Shown here piece by piece: positions 10,050 to 21,124 of a DNA stretch of 64,000 nt (positions are counted from its first letter, which is position 1; every line of letters begins with the position of its first letter). Source of the DNA: Palaemon carinicauda (taxonomy: Eukaryota; Arthropoda; Malacostraca; Decapoda; Palaemonidae); NCBI RefSeq assembly GCF_036898095.1, contig NC_090739.1:61131992-61195991 (forward strand), written 5' to 3'. A program made the translations under genes and the position numbers. The notes below the pieces were generated by a model. It had not been told where the DNA came from. It did no database searches and saw only the letters and a list, made by a program, of their open reading frames with translations.

Positions 10050-11015
10050 AAAACCCTCGAGCTCAAGAGAGTCTTTCGATAGTCTGAAGGCAGTTAGACG
10101 AAGCGCGGGGAGGCTTTGATGAAATCTCTTTACGTGAGGCCGTCGCAAGAGATCCATCTGCAACGGCAGACTTCTTGGAACGTCTACCAGCCATAGAAGT
10201 ACCTCTGTGAACCACTCTCTCGCGGGCCAGAGGGGAGCAACCAACGTCAACCTGGTCCCTTCGTGAGAGGTGAACTTCTGCAGCACCTTGTTTAGGATCT
10301 TGAAAGGTGGAAAGGCATAAACGTCCAGGTGAGACCAGTCCAGCAGGAAAGCGTCTATGTGGGCTGCCTCTGGATCTGGAACTGGAAAGCAGTAAGTCGA
10401 GAGCCTCTTTGTCAGTGAAGTCGCAAAAAGATCTATGGTGGGTTGACCCCATGTCATCCATAGCTTCTCGCACACAGTCTTGTGCAACGTCCACTCCATG
10501 GAGATGACTTGTCCTCTTCTGCTGAGGCAGTCCGCCAAGACATTCATTTCTCCTTGCACAAATCTCGTCAAAAGAGAGATGTTACTTGCCTTAAATGGAG
10601 TTCCTTCTGATCCGTGGACCAAAGACCCGAGCATTCCAGACTGTCCAGTGGAGCTCCCTAACCCAAATCCGATGCATCTGAATACAACACATGGTTTGGG
10701 TTCTTGATCGCAAGAGAAAGACCTTCTCGAAGTCTGATGTTGCTGTCCCACCAAGTCAGACATGTCTAGACTGAGTTGGAGATTGGGAAAGAGATACTCT
10801 CTAAGCCCTTCTCCTTGTTCCAATGGTTTAGGTGAAATTGGAGAGGGCAAAGGTTGAGTCTCCCCAGAGCGATAAACTACTCCAGCGATGAAAGAGTTCC
10901 CACGAGGCTCGTTCAAACTCTTACAGAGCAACTGTTTTTCTCTTGCAAGTGACGGACTTTTAACAGAGCTTGTTCCATTCTTGTGGGAGACGAAAAGGCC
11001 CGAAAAATTCGACAC
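10050..11015 (-). pseudogene. RNase H / Dam-methylase-like region of DIRS C
   Basis: The useful part of this open frame starts near 10,600. A GEMNVLADCLSR motif marks the end of an RNase H domain. It is followed by an IDLFAT...DPEAAHIDAFLLDW...YAFPPF...LVAPLWPAREWF series (about 10,440-10,190). That order matches the Dam-like N6-adenine methyltransferase-related domain described in DIRS-group elements, with FPPF where an active enzyme has a DPPY/NPPY-type motif. Residues upstream of about 10,650 look out of frame relative to RNase H, so the domain is broken there. It overlaps the recombinase N-terminus, as is usual in DIRS. Confidence 0.65.
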
Positions 11016-11029
11016 TGTATCTCCAGTCC

Positions 11030-11570
11030 CAAATAAAGAATAGTCTGGGATGGAGTACTGTAAGTTACGACTTCTCTACGTTCACTATGAGACCTAGCTC
11101 CTTGGTTAGGTCTAATGTCCATTAGAGGCTCTCCAGACAGCGATTTAATGACGACGCCCTGATTAGCCAGTCGTCAAAATAAAGGGAGGCTCTGAATCCT
11201 CAAAAAATGTAGAAAGCTTGCTACATTTTGCAAGAGCCTTGTAAAAACAAGAGGAGCAGGAATGAGGCCTAAGCACAGTGCTCGAAATTGGTACACTACT
11301 TTCCCGTCCACAAACCTCAGATGTTGTTGAAAGTTTGGATGAATCGGGATGTGGAAGTATGCATCCTGAAGGTCGAGAGAGACCATCCAGTCGCCTTCCC
11401 TTACTGCTGCCAAGACAGATTTGGTAGTCTTCATCGTGAACTTTGTCTTGACAATGAACACATTGAGCGCACTTACATCTCAAGTACTCCTGCAGTGAAC
11501 GTGGCTGCCAGATCATTGGAGCCATCCCTGATAGCCTTGTTCATGCATGACATAATTGTACAGCAATACA
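11030..11570 (-). pseudogene. Truncated reverse transcriptase of DIRS C
   Basis: A short RT core is readable: KSVLAAVREGDWMVSLDL then QDAYFHIPIHP (about 11,400-11,345) carries the first catalytic Asp. CLGLIPAPLVFTRLLQ (about 11,270) follows. The YLDD-equivalent is degraded to a DDW remnant near 11,180 in another frame. The gag C-terminus passes into this RT within about 100 bp, so the N-terminal RT finger region appears deleted. No active polymerase could be made. Confidence 0.7.
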
Positions 11571-13250
11571 TTGACAGCTGGAGAGACCTTCTTACTTAAG
11601 GCTCCCAGGGACCAATCCAACAAATAAATACTTCAAACACTCGAAAAAACTCCTAACAGGAGATGGTCTAGCTCTGAAGCAGACCATAAAATCTTGGAGC
11701 GTCTCATGGCTAGACGACGAGGAGAGTCCACTAGGCTTAAGAAGTCTCCCTGGGCAGAGGCAGGTACTCCCCAACCGAGAACTTCTCCTGTGTCACACCA
11801 GACGCTCGAGCGAGAAGCTAATTAAGAAGGAGGAAAAGCAAAAGCAGACTTTCCTAAACTTCTCCTGGATTCCAACCAGTCTCCCAGTAAGAGCATGGCT
11901 CTCTTGGAAGAACAAGAGAGAACTGACTTCGTAAAGTTAGGAGTCGAAGAAAGTCATGCCAAGAGTAAACTCAGACGGCGGAGCAGCCGTTACAAAACGA
12001 GTAGGACAAAATTTCACTAAAGAAATTCATAATTATAAAACAAGGGATTGTTGGACCACCCTAGGTTACTCCTCCTCTGAATGACTCCCCAAAGGTACAT
12101 TAGTTGAAAGGGGGTCATCAACTTCTTCAGAAAGCACATCATCTGATAAATCTAAAGTCTTGCGAGAAGGAGATTTATATTCAGAATGACGTGAAGGAAA
12201 AGCCTGACAGGCTACATCAACTTGTATATGAACAGAAGTTAAAGTTGGAGGGTCGATGTCACGTTGTGACTGCAGAGAATGTTATTCTACTACACGTCGT
12301 GACAGAAGTAACTGACGTTCAAACGTCCCGTAGTAACAGCGGTGACTGCTGTTCGATGCTATATCGTGACAACGATGACTGACCCTCGACGTCACGTCAT
12401 GTCTACGGTGTCTACCGCTCAACGTCACGTCGTGTATGCGGTGTCTGCAGCTCAACGTCACGCTGTGACTGCGGTGGCTGACGTTCAAAGCGATCAAAGT
12501 TACATCGAGATTTATGCTCCGCATCTCGTTTAACAGCAAAGCTGTCACTAGGGATAACGTCAGCGTGACGTAACAAAGCTCGTTTAGAAGGTTGAAGACC
12601 TGAATCACGTATCCCAGAACCGTGACGTACAAAAAGCAAAGGATCCTTTCGCACAGGAACAGGATCGTAAGCTTCTATTAAAGAAGAAAGCTTTAACAGC
12701 ATATCTTGCAAAACACTTAACTTCGGATCAACCTGTGACTGCGGTGGCTGACGTTCAAACGTCACGTAGTAACAGCGGTGACTGCTGATCGATGCTATAT
12801 CGTGACTACGGTGACTGACACTCGACGTCACGTCGTGTCTAAGGTGTCTACCGCTCAACGTCACGTCGAGTCTGTGGCAGAAACGTCTGTACATGAACGT
12901 CATCGCTATGAACGGGACTCTAGTGATGACTACAGCTAGGACGTTGAACTTGTTCTGTAGGAACTAATAAACGTTTCAACCGTCTCGAAACCTTACGCCT
13001 AGGCTTTTAAAGAGACGAATCATCGGAAGACGAGGAGAAACTTCGTCTCTCCTGTCTTATGGCAAGGACGTGCTTGACGAGCAACGTCTGATACCTTTGA
13101 GGGAACGTCTGTTCGTTGGTTTACACCTCTCACTCCCTTAGGTCCTACGACATTCCTTCTCCCTGGTGCAGGGGAGCCTGAAAGAGGTCTCGGACTAGGC
13201 AAGCGACAAGCACGAACAAACGAACCCTCCGCAACACTGAACATGTTTTT
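11571..13250 (-). pseudogene. Gag remnants of DIRS C
   Basis: Several minus-strand open pieces in different frames form a gag-like region. The C-terminal part (11,800-11,580) contains an SKILWSASELDHLLLGVF-like run typical of decapod DIRS gag proteins. The middle part (12,900-12,240) is repetitive and His/Arg/Ser-rich. The 5' part reaches about 13,250. I recognise the family but not the exact boundaries. Frames change repeatedly, so this is a relic. Confidence 0.5.
12240..12900 (-). repeat. Degenerate ACGTCACG-rich coding repeats in DIRS C gag
   Basis: Two diverged copies (about 12,260-12,470 and 12,722-12,870) of a segment are full of ACGTCA and GTGACT motifs. On the minus strand it encodes RHDVTLSGRHRRHDV-like repeats. 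The position within gag matches the Arg-rich repeats of DIRS A. Confidence 0.65.
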
Positions 13251-13560
13251 CGCACTTTCTTCACTGATATCGCATTTTTTAATAATTTCACATTAGACAT
13301 GAATAAAGCTGATTTCTACCTGAAGCACGCAATTCTCCCTTAAATCAAAAGGTTAGAATTGCGAAATAAGTCGTATAATGAAAGCACATTAGTACAAAAT
13401 GAAACACACATGCAAAAATCAATAAACATATACATATATATCGAATAAAACGGAAATATATAAATTTAAAAAGATCAGTGACTGGGGATGAGACTAAAAC
13501 TAGTTCACTAAGGACTACGTTTTCAATCTCTCACTGTACAGTGCCTTGGGATGAGAATAA
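13251..13560 (-). other. DIRS C leader
   Basis: AT-rich leader between the gag remnant and the duplicated 5' end. It contains degenerate GACTTGGGACGAGA-type repeats that continue into the next segment. I see no gene in it. Confidence 0.5.
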
Positions 13561-15858
13561 AAACTAAAACATTTTATCCTCTCTCCCCGTACAGAGACTT
13601 GGGACGAGAGTAAAAATCTGAATCGAGAACAACGTTACTCGCTCCCAAACTCCTTGTACAGAGACTTGGGACGAGAATAAAGATCGGATCGTTCTCTCTT
13701 TCTCTCTCTCTCTCTCTCTTGTCACTCACAAGAGAATGGCTCACTCACTCTTCATCAATAACAGGTTATTTGACTAAAGGAAAAAACTGAAAGGACTAAG
13801 AAATTGAAAATTACCATGTTCCTTTAAATTAGTATCTAAAAAACTTCAGTTTGAAAGAAGAATGAACAAAACGTCAAAATCGATTTACTCTTTCTGCAAA
13901 GTGAAACCGTGATTCTCTCTTTCTTTATCGTAACGATAGAGCGCAAACTGCGTAGCATAAATAAACCAAACGTTAGTTCATCTTTGAAAAACAGCACGGA
14001 GACTATTCAAAGAATAAATTTCTTAAAATATTTTCTAAAAATATTCATCTCATCAATCTAAACAAAAATAAAAGTTGAATGGGCTCAACGTTGTTTAACT
14101 TCGTTTTCCAAGTCAGGACCGCCTACAAAGAATAGGCAAAGGCCGCTTATAAACAAAAACATAAAATTTATCTCGGTGTTTAGTATAAATGGAAAGCTAA
14201 TCGAAGAGGCCTAATAAAGGCGGGTGAGATATAAAATATATAGAGGTAAATCTATAAATATCAACAATAATTTATAAAGTGATAAAATAATTACTAAAAG
14301 CCTTTAACACACTTCCGTACACTGAGGGAAGGGTCGGCCATCTTTTCTCTATGGAAAAACCAGAGCGAGATTAAAAAAGCAAGGGCAAAAACTTTTCCTC
14401 TCCTTTCAAAAGCATTTCTTTTGAAGATAGTATTGAATAATCCAACACGGCGAAAGCAATAAAACCAAAACCAAGTACTTCACCAATCGGTAGAAAACTC
14501 GAGGTCAAGCGCGAGCGGAACCAGTGTTGTCTTTAACACCGACAGAGAAGAACTGATTTGGTTGAGAAGTATATGCGGTATCTGGCCGATAGTCGGCGCT
14601 GGTGGGGACACCCGGCAGCCTTCATGGCGATCGCTCGCGAGTTTTTGGAATCTGTCAACCGTCGGAGACGTCAGCTATTTATATATTCACCGGCTAAGTT
14701 TAATATTTAAAACTAAAACGTTTTATCCTCTCTCCCCGTACAGAGACTTGGGACGAGAGTAAAAATCTGAATCGAGAACAACGTTACTCGCTCCCAAACT
14801 CCTTGTACAGAGACTTGGGACGAGAATAAAGATCGGATCGTTCTCTCTTTCTCTCTCTCTCTCTCTCTTGTCACTCACAAGAGAATGGCTCACTCACTCT
14901 TCGTCAATAACAGGTTATTTGACTAAAGGAAAAAACTGAAAGGACTAAGAAATTGAAAATTAACATGTTCCTTAAATTATTATCTAAAAAACTTCAGTTT
15001 GAAAGAAGAATGAACAAAACGTCAAAATCGATTTACTTTTTCTGCAAAGTGAAACCGTGATTCGCTCTTTCTCTATCGTAACGATAGAGCGCAAACTGCG
15101 TAGCATATATAAACCAAACGTTAGTTCATCTTTGAAAAACAGCACGGAGACTATTCAAAGCATAAATTTCTTAAAATATTTACTAAAAATATTCATCTCA
15201 TCAATCTAAACAAAAATAAAAGTTGAATGGACTCAACGTTGTTTAACTTCGTTTTCCAAGTCAGGACCGCCTACAAAGAATAGGCAAAGGCCGCTTATAA
15301 ACAAAAACATAAAATTTATCTAAGTGTTTAGTATAAATGGAAAGCTAATCGAAGAGGCCTAATAAAGGCGGGTGAGATATAAAATATATAGAGGTAAATC
15401 TATAAATATCAACAATAATTTATAAAGTGATAAAATAATTACTAAAAGCCTTTAACACACTTCCGTACACTGAGGGAAGGGTCGGCCATCTTTTCTCTAT
15501 GGAAAAACCAGAGCGAGATTAAAAAAGCAAGGGCAAAAACTTTTCCTCTCCTTTCAAAAGCATTTCTTTTGAAGATAGTATTGAATAATCCAACACGGCG
15601 AAAGCAATAAAACCAAAACCAAGTACTTCACCAATCGGTAGAAAACTCGAGGTCAAGCGCGAGCGGAACCAGTGTTGTCTTTAACACCGACAGAGAAGAA
15701 CTGGTTTGGTTGAGAAGTATATGCAGTATCTGGCCGATAGTCGGCGCTGGTGGGCACACCCGGCAGCCTTCATGGCGATCGCTCGCGAGTTTTTGGAATC
15801 TGTCGACCGTCGGAGACGTCAGCTATTTATATATTCACCGGCTAAGTTTAATATTTAA
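13561..15858. repeat. 1,149-bp tandem duplication of DIRS C 5' ITR and leader
   Basis: Positions 13,561-14,709 and 14,710-15,858 are direct copies differing by a few substitutions and small indels. Each ends in the 5' inverted terminal repeat, so the element has two 5' ITRs in tandem. Each copy contains a CT dinucleotide tract (about 13,695-13,720 and 14,843-14,869). The duplication lies inside the element, because the empty target in unit 2 lacks both copies. Confidence 0.9.
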
Positions 15859-15860
15859 AA
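15680..15860 (-). repeat. DIRS C 5' inverted terminal repeat
   Basis: Inverse of about 8,315-8,510. The terminal 42 bases are exactly complementary to 8,606-8,647 in the ICR. The last base, 15,860, directly abuts the TCTGTCC target sequence. Confidence 0.88.
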
Positions 15861-16180
15861 TCTGTCCATACACTGGTTTCTATATGTGACTTGTGCAGGG
15901 TGAGAATCTTCCTGGTTTTAACATCTATCCTATCTAACTAACCTTGTGGCCAGTCTACAATACGAAAACCATAGGTCACCACTGGTATCGATAGCTGATT
16001 TATGGCAGTAATCTTATTCTTTGGTGCTAATTCTGAATAACAGAACTTTCTTTTCCTCGAATACTTAGTTTCTACGTCTGGCCCACACTTCATACCTTGA
16101 GTAGGTGAAGAAGAGGAGTAGTACTTTCTTCTCCGCAAGGGACCATTTAACAATTTGAAATAGTCTTCTTCTTTTTATTT
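15861..16180 (-). pseudogene. Non-LTR ORF remnant, RT C-terminal part (unit 1, 5' of insertion)
   Basis: This continues the remnant at 7,480-8,314 across the DIRS C insertion. In minus-strand order it reads a basic segment, KNKITAINQLSIPVVTYGF with IVDW (about 16,035-15,945), and then IDVKTRKILTLH after a stop and frame break. This series is typical of the region after the RT palm in some arthropod non-LTR elements. The uninterrupted version is in unit 2 at 25,430-26,590. Confidence 0.6.
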
Positions 16181-16239
16181 TGTTCCTTCCTTTCATGGTT
16201 ACTGGGGTCCAGGATTAGGACTTTGCTGATCTGGTGGGA

Positions 16240-17484
16240 ATCCCTGTGTGACCTCTTAAATGTACAGTGAGACGGTGTATCAAAGTAAATATTTTGCAAC
16301 AGAAGACATCGCAATGGTATGGAATCTCTCCCATGTGAACTATTAAATGTCCAGCGAGTTTGTATTTCATAGAAAATACTTAGCTACAGACATCTCACTT
16401 GTACGGGTTCTCTCTCGTGTGAACTCTTGAATGTTTAGTGAGACTTTGTTTTGTAGTAAATGTTTTGCTACAGACATTGCACTTGTATGGCTTCTCTCCC
16501 GTGTGAACTCTTAAATGTTCAGTGAGACGATGTTTCATAGGAAATATTTTGCCACACACATAGCACTTGTATGGAATCTCTCCCGTGTGAACTTTTAAAT
16601 GTGCAGTGAGTCTGTTTTTCGAAGTAAATGCTTTGCTACAGACATCACACTTGTATGGCTTGTCTCCCGTATGAACTCTTGAATGCTCAATGAGATGGTA
16701 TTTTGAAGTATATGATTTGCTACAGACATTGCACTTATATGGCTTCTCTCCCGTGTGAATTCTTAAATGTGCAGTGAGATCTTGTTTTGAAGTGAATGTT
16801 TTGCTACAGACATCGCACTTGTATGGCTTCACCCCTGTGTGAACTATTGAATGTTCAGTGAGACTGTATTTCATAGTAAATGATTTGCTAGCCATTGCAC
16901 ATGTATGACTTCTCTCCCGTGTGAATTCTTAAATGTGCAGTGAGATTGTGTTTTGAAGTAAATGCTTTGCTACAAACATCGAACTTGTATGGCTTCTCTC
17001 CCGTATGAACTCTAAAATGTTCAGTGAGATGGTTTTTTGAAGTAAATGATTTGCTACAGACACCGCACTTGTATGGCTTCTCCCCTGTGTGAACTATTGA
17101 ACGTTCAGTGAGACTGTATTTCATGGTAAATGCTTTGCTACAAACATCGAACTTGTACGGCTTCTCTCCCGTATGAACTCTAAAATGTTCAGTGAGATGG
17201 ATTTTTGAAGTAAATTATTTTCTACAGACATTGCACTTGTATGGCTTCTCTATCGTATGAACTCTAAAATGTTCAGTGAGATGGTTTTTTGAAGTAAATG
17301 ATTTGCTACAGACATTGCACTTGTTTGGCTTCTCTCCCGTGTGAATACTTAAATGTGCGGTGATATTGTGTTTTGAAGTAAATGTTTTACTACGGACATT
17401 ACATTTGTATGGCTTCTCCCCCGTGTGAATTCTTGAATGTTTAATGAGACTTTCTTTTATGGTAAATGCTTTGCTACAGACATC
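16240..17484 (-). pseudogene. Decayed zinc-finger repeats downstream of ZNF copy 2
   Basis: About fifteen further 84-bp C2H2 units continue in the same direction after the stop of ZNF copy 2. Open blocks are at 16,888-17,124 and 16,395-16,895. Lesions include lost Cys codons (Cys to Phe or Arg), a TAA near 17,215, a 2-nt deletion near 16,893 that shifts frame, and a TGA replacing a finger Cys at 16,395. Several of these lesions are shared with copy 3 (26,630-27,730), so this part decayed before the duplication. It may represent the ancestral C-terminus of a much longer ZNF protein. Confidence 0.8.
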
Positions 17485-19557
17485 TCACTTGTATGGCTTC
17501 TCTCCCATGTGAACTCTTAAATGTACAACGAGACCTATTGACGTAGTAAATACCTTGCTACAGACATAGCACATGTTTGACTTCTCTCTCGAGTGAATTC
17601 TTAAATGTTCAGTGAGACTTTGTTTCACAGTAAATGTTTTGCTACAGACATCGCACATGTATGGTTTCTCTCTCGTGTGAATTCTTAAATGTTCAGTGAG
17701 ACTTTGTTTTGTAGTAAATGTTTTGCTACAGACATTGCACTTGTATGGCTTATCTCCTGTGTGAATTCTTAAATGTTTATTGAGACTTTGTTTTATGGTA
17801 AATGCTTTGCTACAGACATTGCACTTATATGGCTTCTCTCCCGTGTGAATTCTTATATGTCCAATGAGATTTTCTTTTAAAGTAAATGTTTTGCTACATA
17901 CATCGCACTTGTACGGTCTCTCTCCCGTGTGAATTCTCAAATGTGCAGTGAGAATGTGTTTCCTACTAAATGTTTTGCTACACACATCGCACTTGTATGG
18001 CTTCTCTCCCGTGTGATTTCTTAAATGTGCAGTGAGACTTTGTCTCATAGTAAATGTTTTGCTACACACATCGCACTTGTATGGCTTCTCTCCCGTGTGA
18101 ATTCTTGTGTGTTCAGTGAGATATGTTTCCGTAGTAAATTCTTTGTTACAGACATCGCACTTGTATGGCTTCTCTCTCGTGTGAATTTTTAAATGTGCAG
18201 TGAGAATTTGTTTTGTAGCAAATGTTTTTCCACACGCATCGCAATTGTATGGCTTCTCTTCCATGTGAATTCTTATATGTACAGTGAGACTTTGTCTTGT
18301 AGTAAATGTTTTGCTACAGACATCGCAATTGTATGGCTTCTCTCCCGTGTGAATTCTTAAATGTTGAACAAGACTTTCTTTTACATTAAATGTTTTGCTA
18401 CAGACATTACATTTGTATGGCCTCTCTCCCGTGTGAATTCTTAAATGTGCATTGAGATGTGCTTTTGTAGTAAATGTTTTGCTACATACATTGCATTTGT
18501 ATGGATTCCCTTCCATGTGAATTCTTAAATGTGTAGTGAGATTTTGTTTTGAAGTAAATGTTTTGCTACAGACATTACACTTGTATGGCTTCTCTCCTGT
18601 GTGAACTCTTAAATGTCTAGTGAGAAGTTGTTTTGTAGTAAATGCTTTGCTACAAACATTACATTTGTATGGCTTCTCTCCCGTGTGAATTCTTAAATGT
18701 TCAATGAGACCTCCTTTTACATTAAATGCTTTGCTACAGACATTACATTTGTATGGCCTCTCTCCCGTGTGAATTCTTATATGTACAGTGAGACGTGCTT
18801 TTGTAGTAAATGTTTTGCTACAGACATTGCATTTGTATGGATTCCCTTCCATGTGAATTCTTAAATGTGTAGTGAGATTATATTTTGAAGTAAATGTTTT
18901 GCTACAAACGTTACATTTATATGGCTTCTCTTCCAGGTGAATTCCTAAATGTCCAGTAAGAAGTTTTTTCGTAGTAAATGCTTTACTACAAACATTACAT
19001 GTGTATGGCTTCTCGCCCGTGTGAATTCTTAAATGTAAAGTAAGACAATATCTATCACGAAACGATTTCCCACATTCAGTGCATGTGAATCGCTTTCTAG
19101 CTAGTGCATTGGAGTTAACATTACCAAATATCCTTTTTTTTATCTGCTGCTCATTTATTTGATTCACCTCTTGATTCAAAACATCTTTCTCTAATAATTC
19201 TTTTCCAATGATTACACATGAAGGTCTTCGCTTTTCTTTTCCTTTATCCTCTTCCATAACTGTCCTTAAGTAAGTGTCTACACTACCCTCATTGTCGACG
19301 TCCCCTTTACAACTTACTGAACCGTTTTCACTCACTGATGCATCGTACTCGTAGGAATTTTTGAAGTTGCTTTCGCTAGAATCAAATATTTCTGGTTCTA
19401 CTTTGACTTCCATTTTTGGATCCAAGAAAAGAGCGCCATCATTAAAGAGAGCAACACTGACCGCCGTATCATTATTTTCTGGATCGACTGCAGGTAAAAC
19501 TGGATCTTCAATTTCAATTTTCATCGGAAATTCAAAAGGTGGTTTAGAATTCATCAT
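17485..19557 (-). CDS. C2H2 zinc-finger protein, copy 2 (19 fingers, 690 aa)
   Basis: A complete open frame from ATG at 19,557. Residues 1-156 are an acidic leader with VKVE and MKIE sumoylation-like sites and no known effector domain. Residues 159-690 are nineteen consecutive 28-residue C2H2 fingers with the C-x2-C-x12-H-x3-H spacing and mostly TGEKP linkers, so a sequence-specific nuclear DNA-binding protein is expected. Finger framework residues are nearly uniform, while the helix contact positions vary (for example SKYN, TKAR, VKGG, TETY, RKHI). The stop is a TGA exactly where the first Cys (TGC) of a twentieth finger would be, as the other fingers show. The protein is therefore truncated relative to an ancestor. 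It has the strongest claim of the three copies to being functional, but expression is unproven. Confidence 0.85.
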   Translation of the reverse strand: MMNSKPPFEFPMKIEIEDPVLPAVDPENNDTAVSVALFNDGALFLDPKMEVKVEPEIFDSSESNFKNSYEYDASVSENGSVSCKGDVDNEGSVDTYLRTVMEEDKGKEKRRPSCVIIGKELLEKDVLNQEVNQINEQQIKKRIFGNVNSNALARKRFTCTECGKSFRDRYCLTLHLRIHTGEKPYTCNVCSKAFTTKKLLTGHLGIHLEEKPYKCNVCSKTFTSKYNLTTHLRIHMEGNPYKCNVCSKTFTTKARLTVHIRIHTGERPYKCNVCSKAFNVKGGLIEHLRIHTGEKPYKCNVCSKAFTTKQLLTRHLRVHTGEKPYKCNVCSKTFTSKQNLTTHLRIHMEGNPYKCNVCSKTFTTKAHLNAHLRIHTGERPYKCNVCSKTFNVKESLVQHLRIHTGEKPYNCDVCSKTFTTRQSLTVHIRIHMEEKPYNCDACGKTFATKQILTAHLKIHTREKPYKCDVCNKEFTTETYLTEHTRIHTGEKPYKCDVCSKTFTMRQSLTAHLRNHTGEKPYKCDVCSKTFSRKHILTAHLRIHTGERPYKCDVCSKTFTLKENLIGHIRIHTGEKPYKCNVCSKAFTIKQSLNKHLRIHTGDKPYKCNVCSKTFTTKQSLTEHLRIHTREKPYMCDVCSKTFTVKQSLTEHLRIHSREKSNMCYVCSKVFTTSIGLVVHLRVHMGEKPYK

Positions 19558-20412
19558 CCCTCCCTATCAAATGATGACACACCCCTTAATAATAATTTCA
19601 ATAGACTTCAAAGAGAAAATTAACACTGAACTCAGACATCATACTGTACAACCAAAACTTCCAACATAACCCTTTCTTTTCCAGTCTTACGTCTCTTGCA
19701 TATAACTTCAGTAGCTTACACGCTTTAGCAGCAAGAGATGGATGATTCCTTCCTTTGAGATGAAAAGTCTGGAAGAATAAAAAATTACTATCAGTTGGAG
19801 AAGACCAAAGCACATTGAAAATAATGGAGTTTTCTAAAATTAAATGATAAATTCATAAAGTAATATAATTTGCATTTTTCCTAAATATACAAACCACAGA
19901 CATTGATCTGTGTTCTATCTGTTCTTGTTACACATTTAAGGCATCTAAAAATCTCACATCCTATGTAGATTCTATAATACACTGCATCTCCTGTGAAATT
20001 ATTGGTTTCATTCTTTAAATAGTTTTCCCCTTGCTCTTCAAAAAGACAAAGAGTTTCACCCATTGTCTTATTTCCTCTACTGTACTTCCTCTCCAGTCAC
20101 CATCAAAATTGTCTTGCTAATACTGCTATGCACCTCTCAGCCTTCCTCAGAATTATGAACAGCAAAAGGATTTATAGTAATCTTGCACTGACAGGAACAT
20201 TTACCACAAACTCTTCCGTATCACTCCCTCTGTCTTTGCTCTGGTTCTACTGTTATGGCAAAGTAACATTACTAACATGATAAGTTTTTTCTTTCTGGTT
20301 GCCTTTATGTTTTCCAGTGCCTTCTTAAGACCAACAGATACCCTCTATCCCTGTGAAGATGGACAAGAAATTCTGCAATTTTAGGCTAAGAGGGTCTGGA
20401 AGAAGAATGATC
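19558..20412 (-). promoter_or_regulatory. ZNF copy 2 5' flank with candidate 5' exon
   Basis: Near-identical to the flank of copy 1. The candidate 78-nt exon is at about 19,691-19,768, with the same polypyrimidine/CAG acceptor and GTAAGA donor. No promoter motif can be assigned. Confidence 0.4.
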
Positions 20413-20785
20413 TTTCACCCGGCACCATCGCCAAAAAAACTGTCCATTTGACTTGATAAACTTGACGAGTAGAGCATCACATGGCTTAGGCTAACTAGAT
20501 GAAAAGCCTTCTTACCTTGAGAACCTCCTAAAAGGCTCCAAGCATGAATACGAAGCATGTGGACCCCTTGATGAAAACAACGAAAGTGGGGCTGTTTGAG
20601 TAGATCTGGTCTCTCTAGCATTCAGACAGGAGGCTCAGCTGGGACCTCAAGAAGGTCTGGGAACCAGTCCTTCCAAGGCCAGAAGAGAGCGATGAGAGCC
20701 AAAGCAAGATGACTGGTTTCCCTCGCCTTGTTAAGAGCAGCCCAGATCAGAGAGAAGAGGGGAGGTGTACACCTGAAGACTTCTT
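20413..20785 (-). mobile_element. DIRS fragment, unit 2 copy
   Basis: Counterpart of 1,848-2,215, with the same DLLKQPHFR motif and the same in-frame stop. It differs by a few substitutions. Confidence 0.6.
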
Positions 20786-21124
20786 AATCTTATAAGTGGG
20801 CATATGTTCCCATGCACTGGGGATATTTGAGCAAAGGGAAAACAACTTGGCAACAAAAGTTCATTCCTATGACATGGAATAAGAATTGAAAAACAATACT
20901 AAACTGGAAAATGATCTGAAAAAAAAAAGCCGGCCACTAATTGGGCACATCTATATCAATACAAAAACACAAGTAACTGTTTTTTTTTTAAGACACACAC
21001 ACACCTGAAAATAAGATATGATATATAAAAGTCCTTTTTCAAAATACAGTCCCATTAGGTTTATGATGCAAATTTCATAGCAATTAACACTAAGAAAGAG
21101 CCTTTTTGGTCAAGGTCAAAGTAT

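Larger units (their letters stand above)
8315..15860 (-). mobile_element. DIRS-type retrotransposon C (7.5 kb, defective)
   Basis: The limits are exact because unit 2 retains the uninterrupted target: the bases before 8,315 and after 15,860 are contiguous at 26,259/26,260. There is no target-site duplication. Coding is on the minus strand in DIRS order: gag remnants (13,250-11,520), RT (11,570-11,030), RNase H and methylase-like region (11,015-10,150), and tyrosine recombinase (10,030-9,033). Inverted terminal repeats lie at both ends. An internal complementary region at 8,550-8,648 combines the complements of both ends, which is diagnostic of the DIRS group and argues against a cut-and-paste DNA transposon. 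RT truncation and frameshifts make it non-autonomous. Confidence 0.88.

Noticed and set aside
10307..10707. Plus-strand small ORFs in DIRS C, and plus-strand ORFs opposite the non-LTR ORFs (for example 41,617-41,982)
   Set aside because: They are antisense shadows of recognised coding regions, with no motif of their own.
12240..12900. A cluster of CRE-like (ACGTCA) transcription factor sites
   Set aside because: The motifs follow from a degenerate coding repeat in gag. Nothing else points to a regulatory role.
8315..15860. A cut-and-paste DNA transposon with 42-bp terminal inverted repeats
   Set aside because: The inverted match to the right end lies at 8,606, inside the element, next to the inverse of the left end. 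That is a DIRS ICR, and RT and recombinase genes are present. There is no target duplication.
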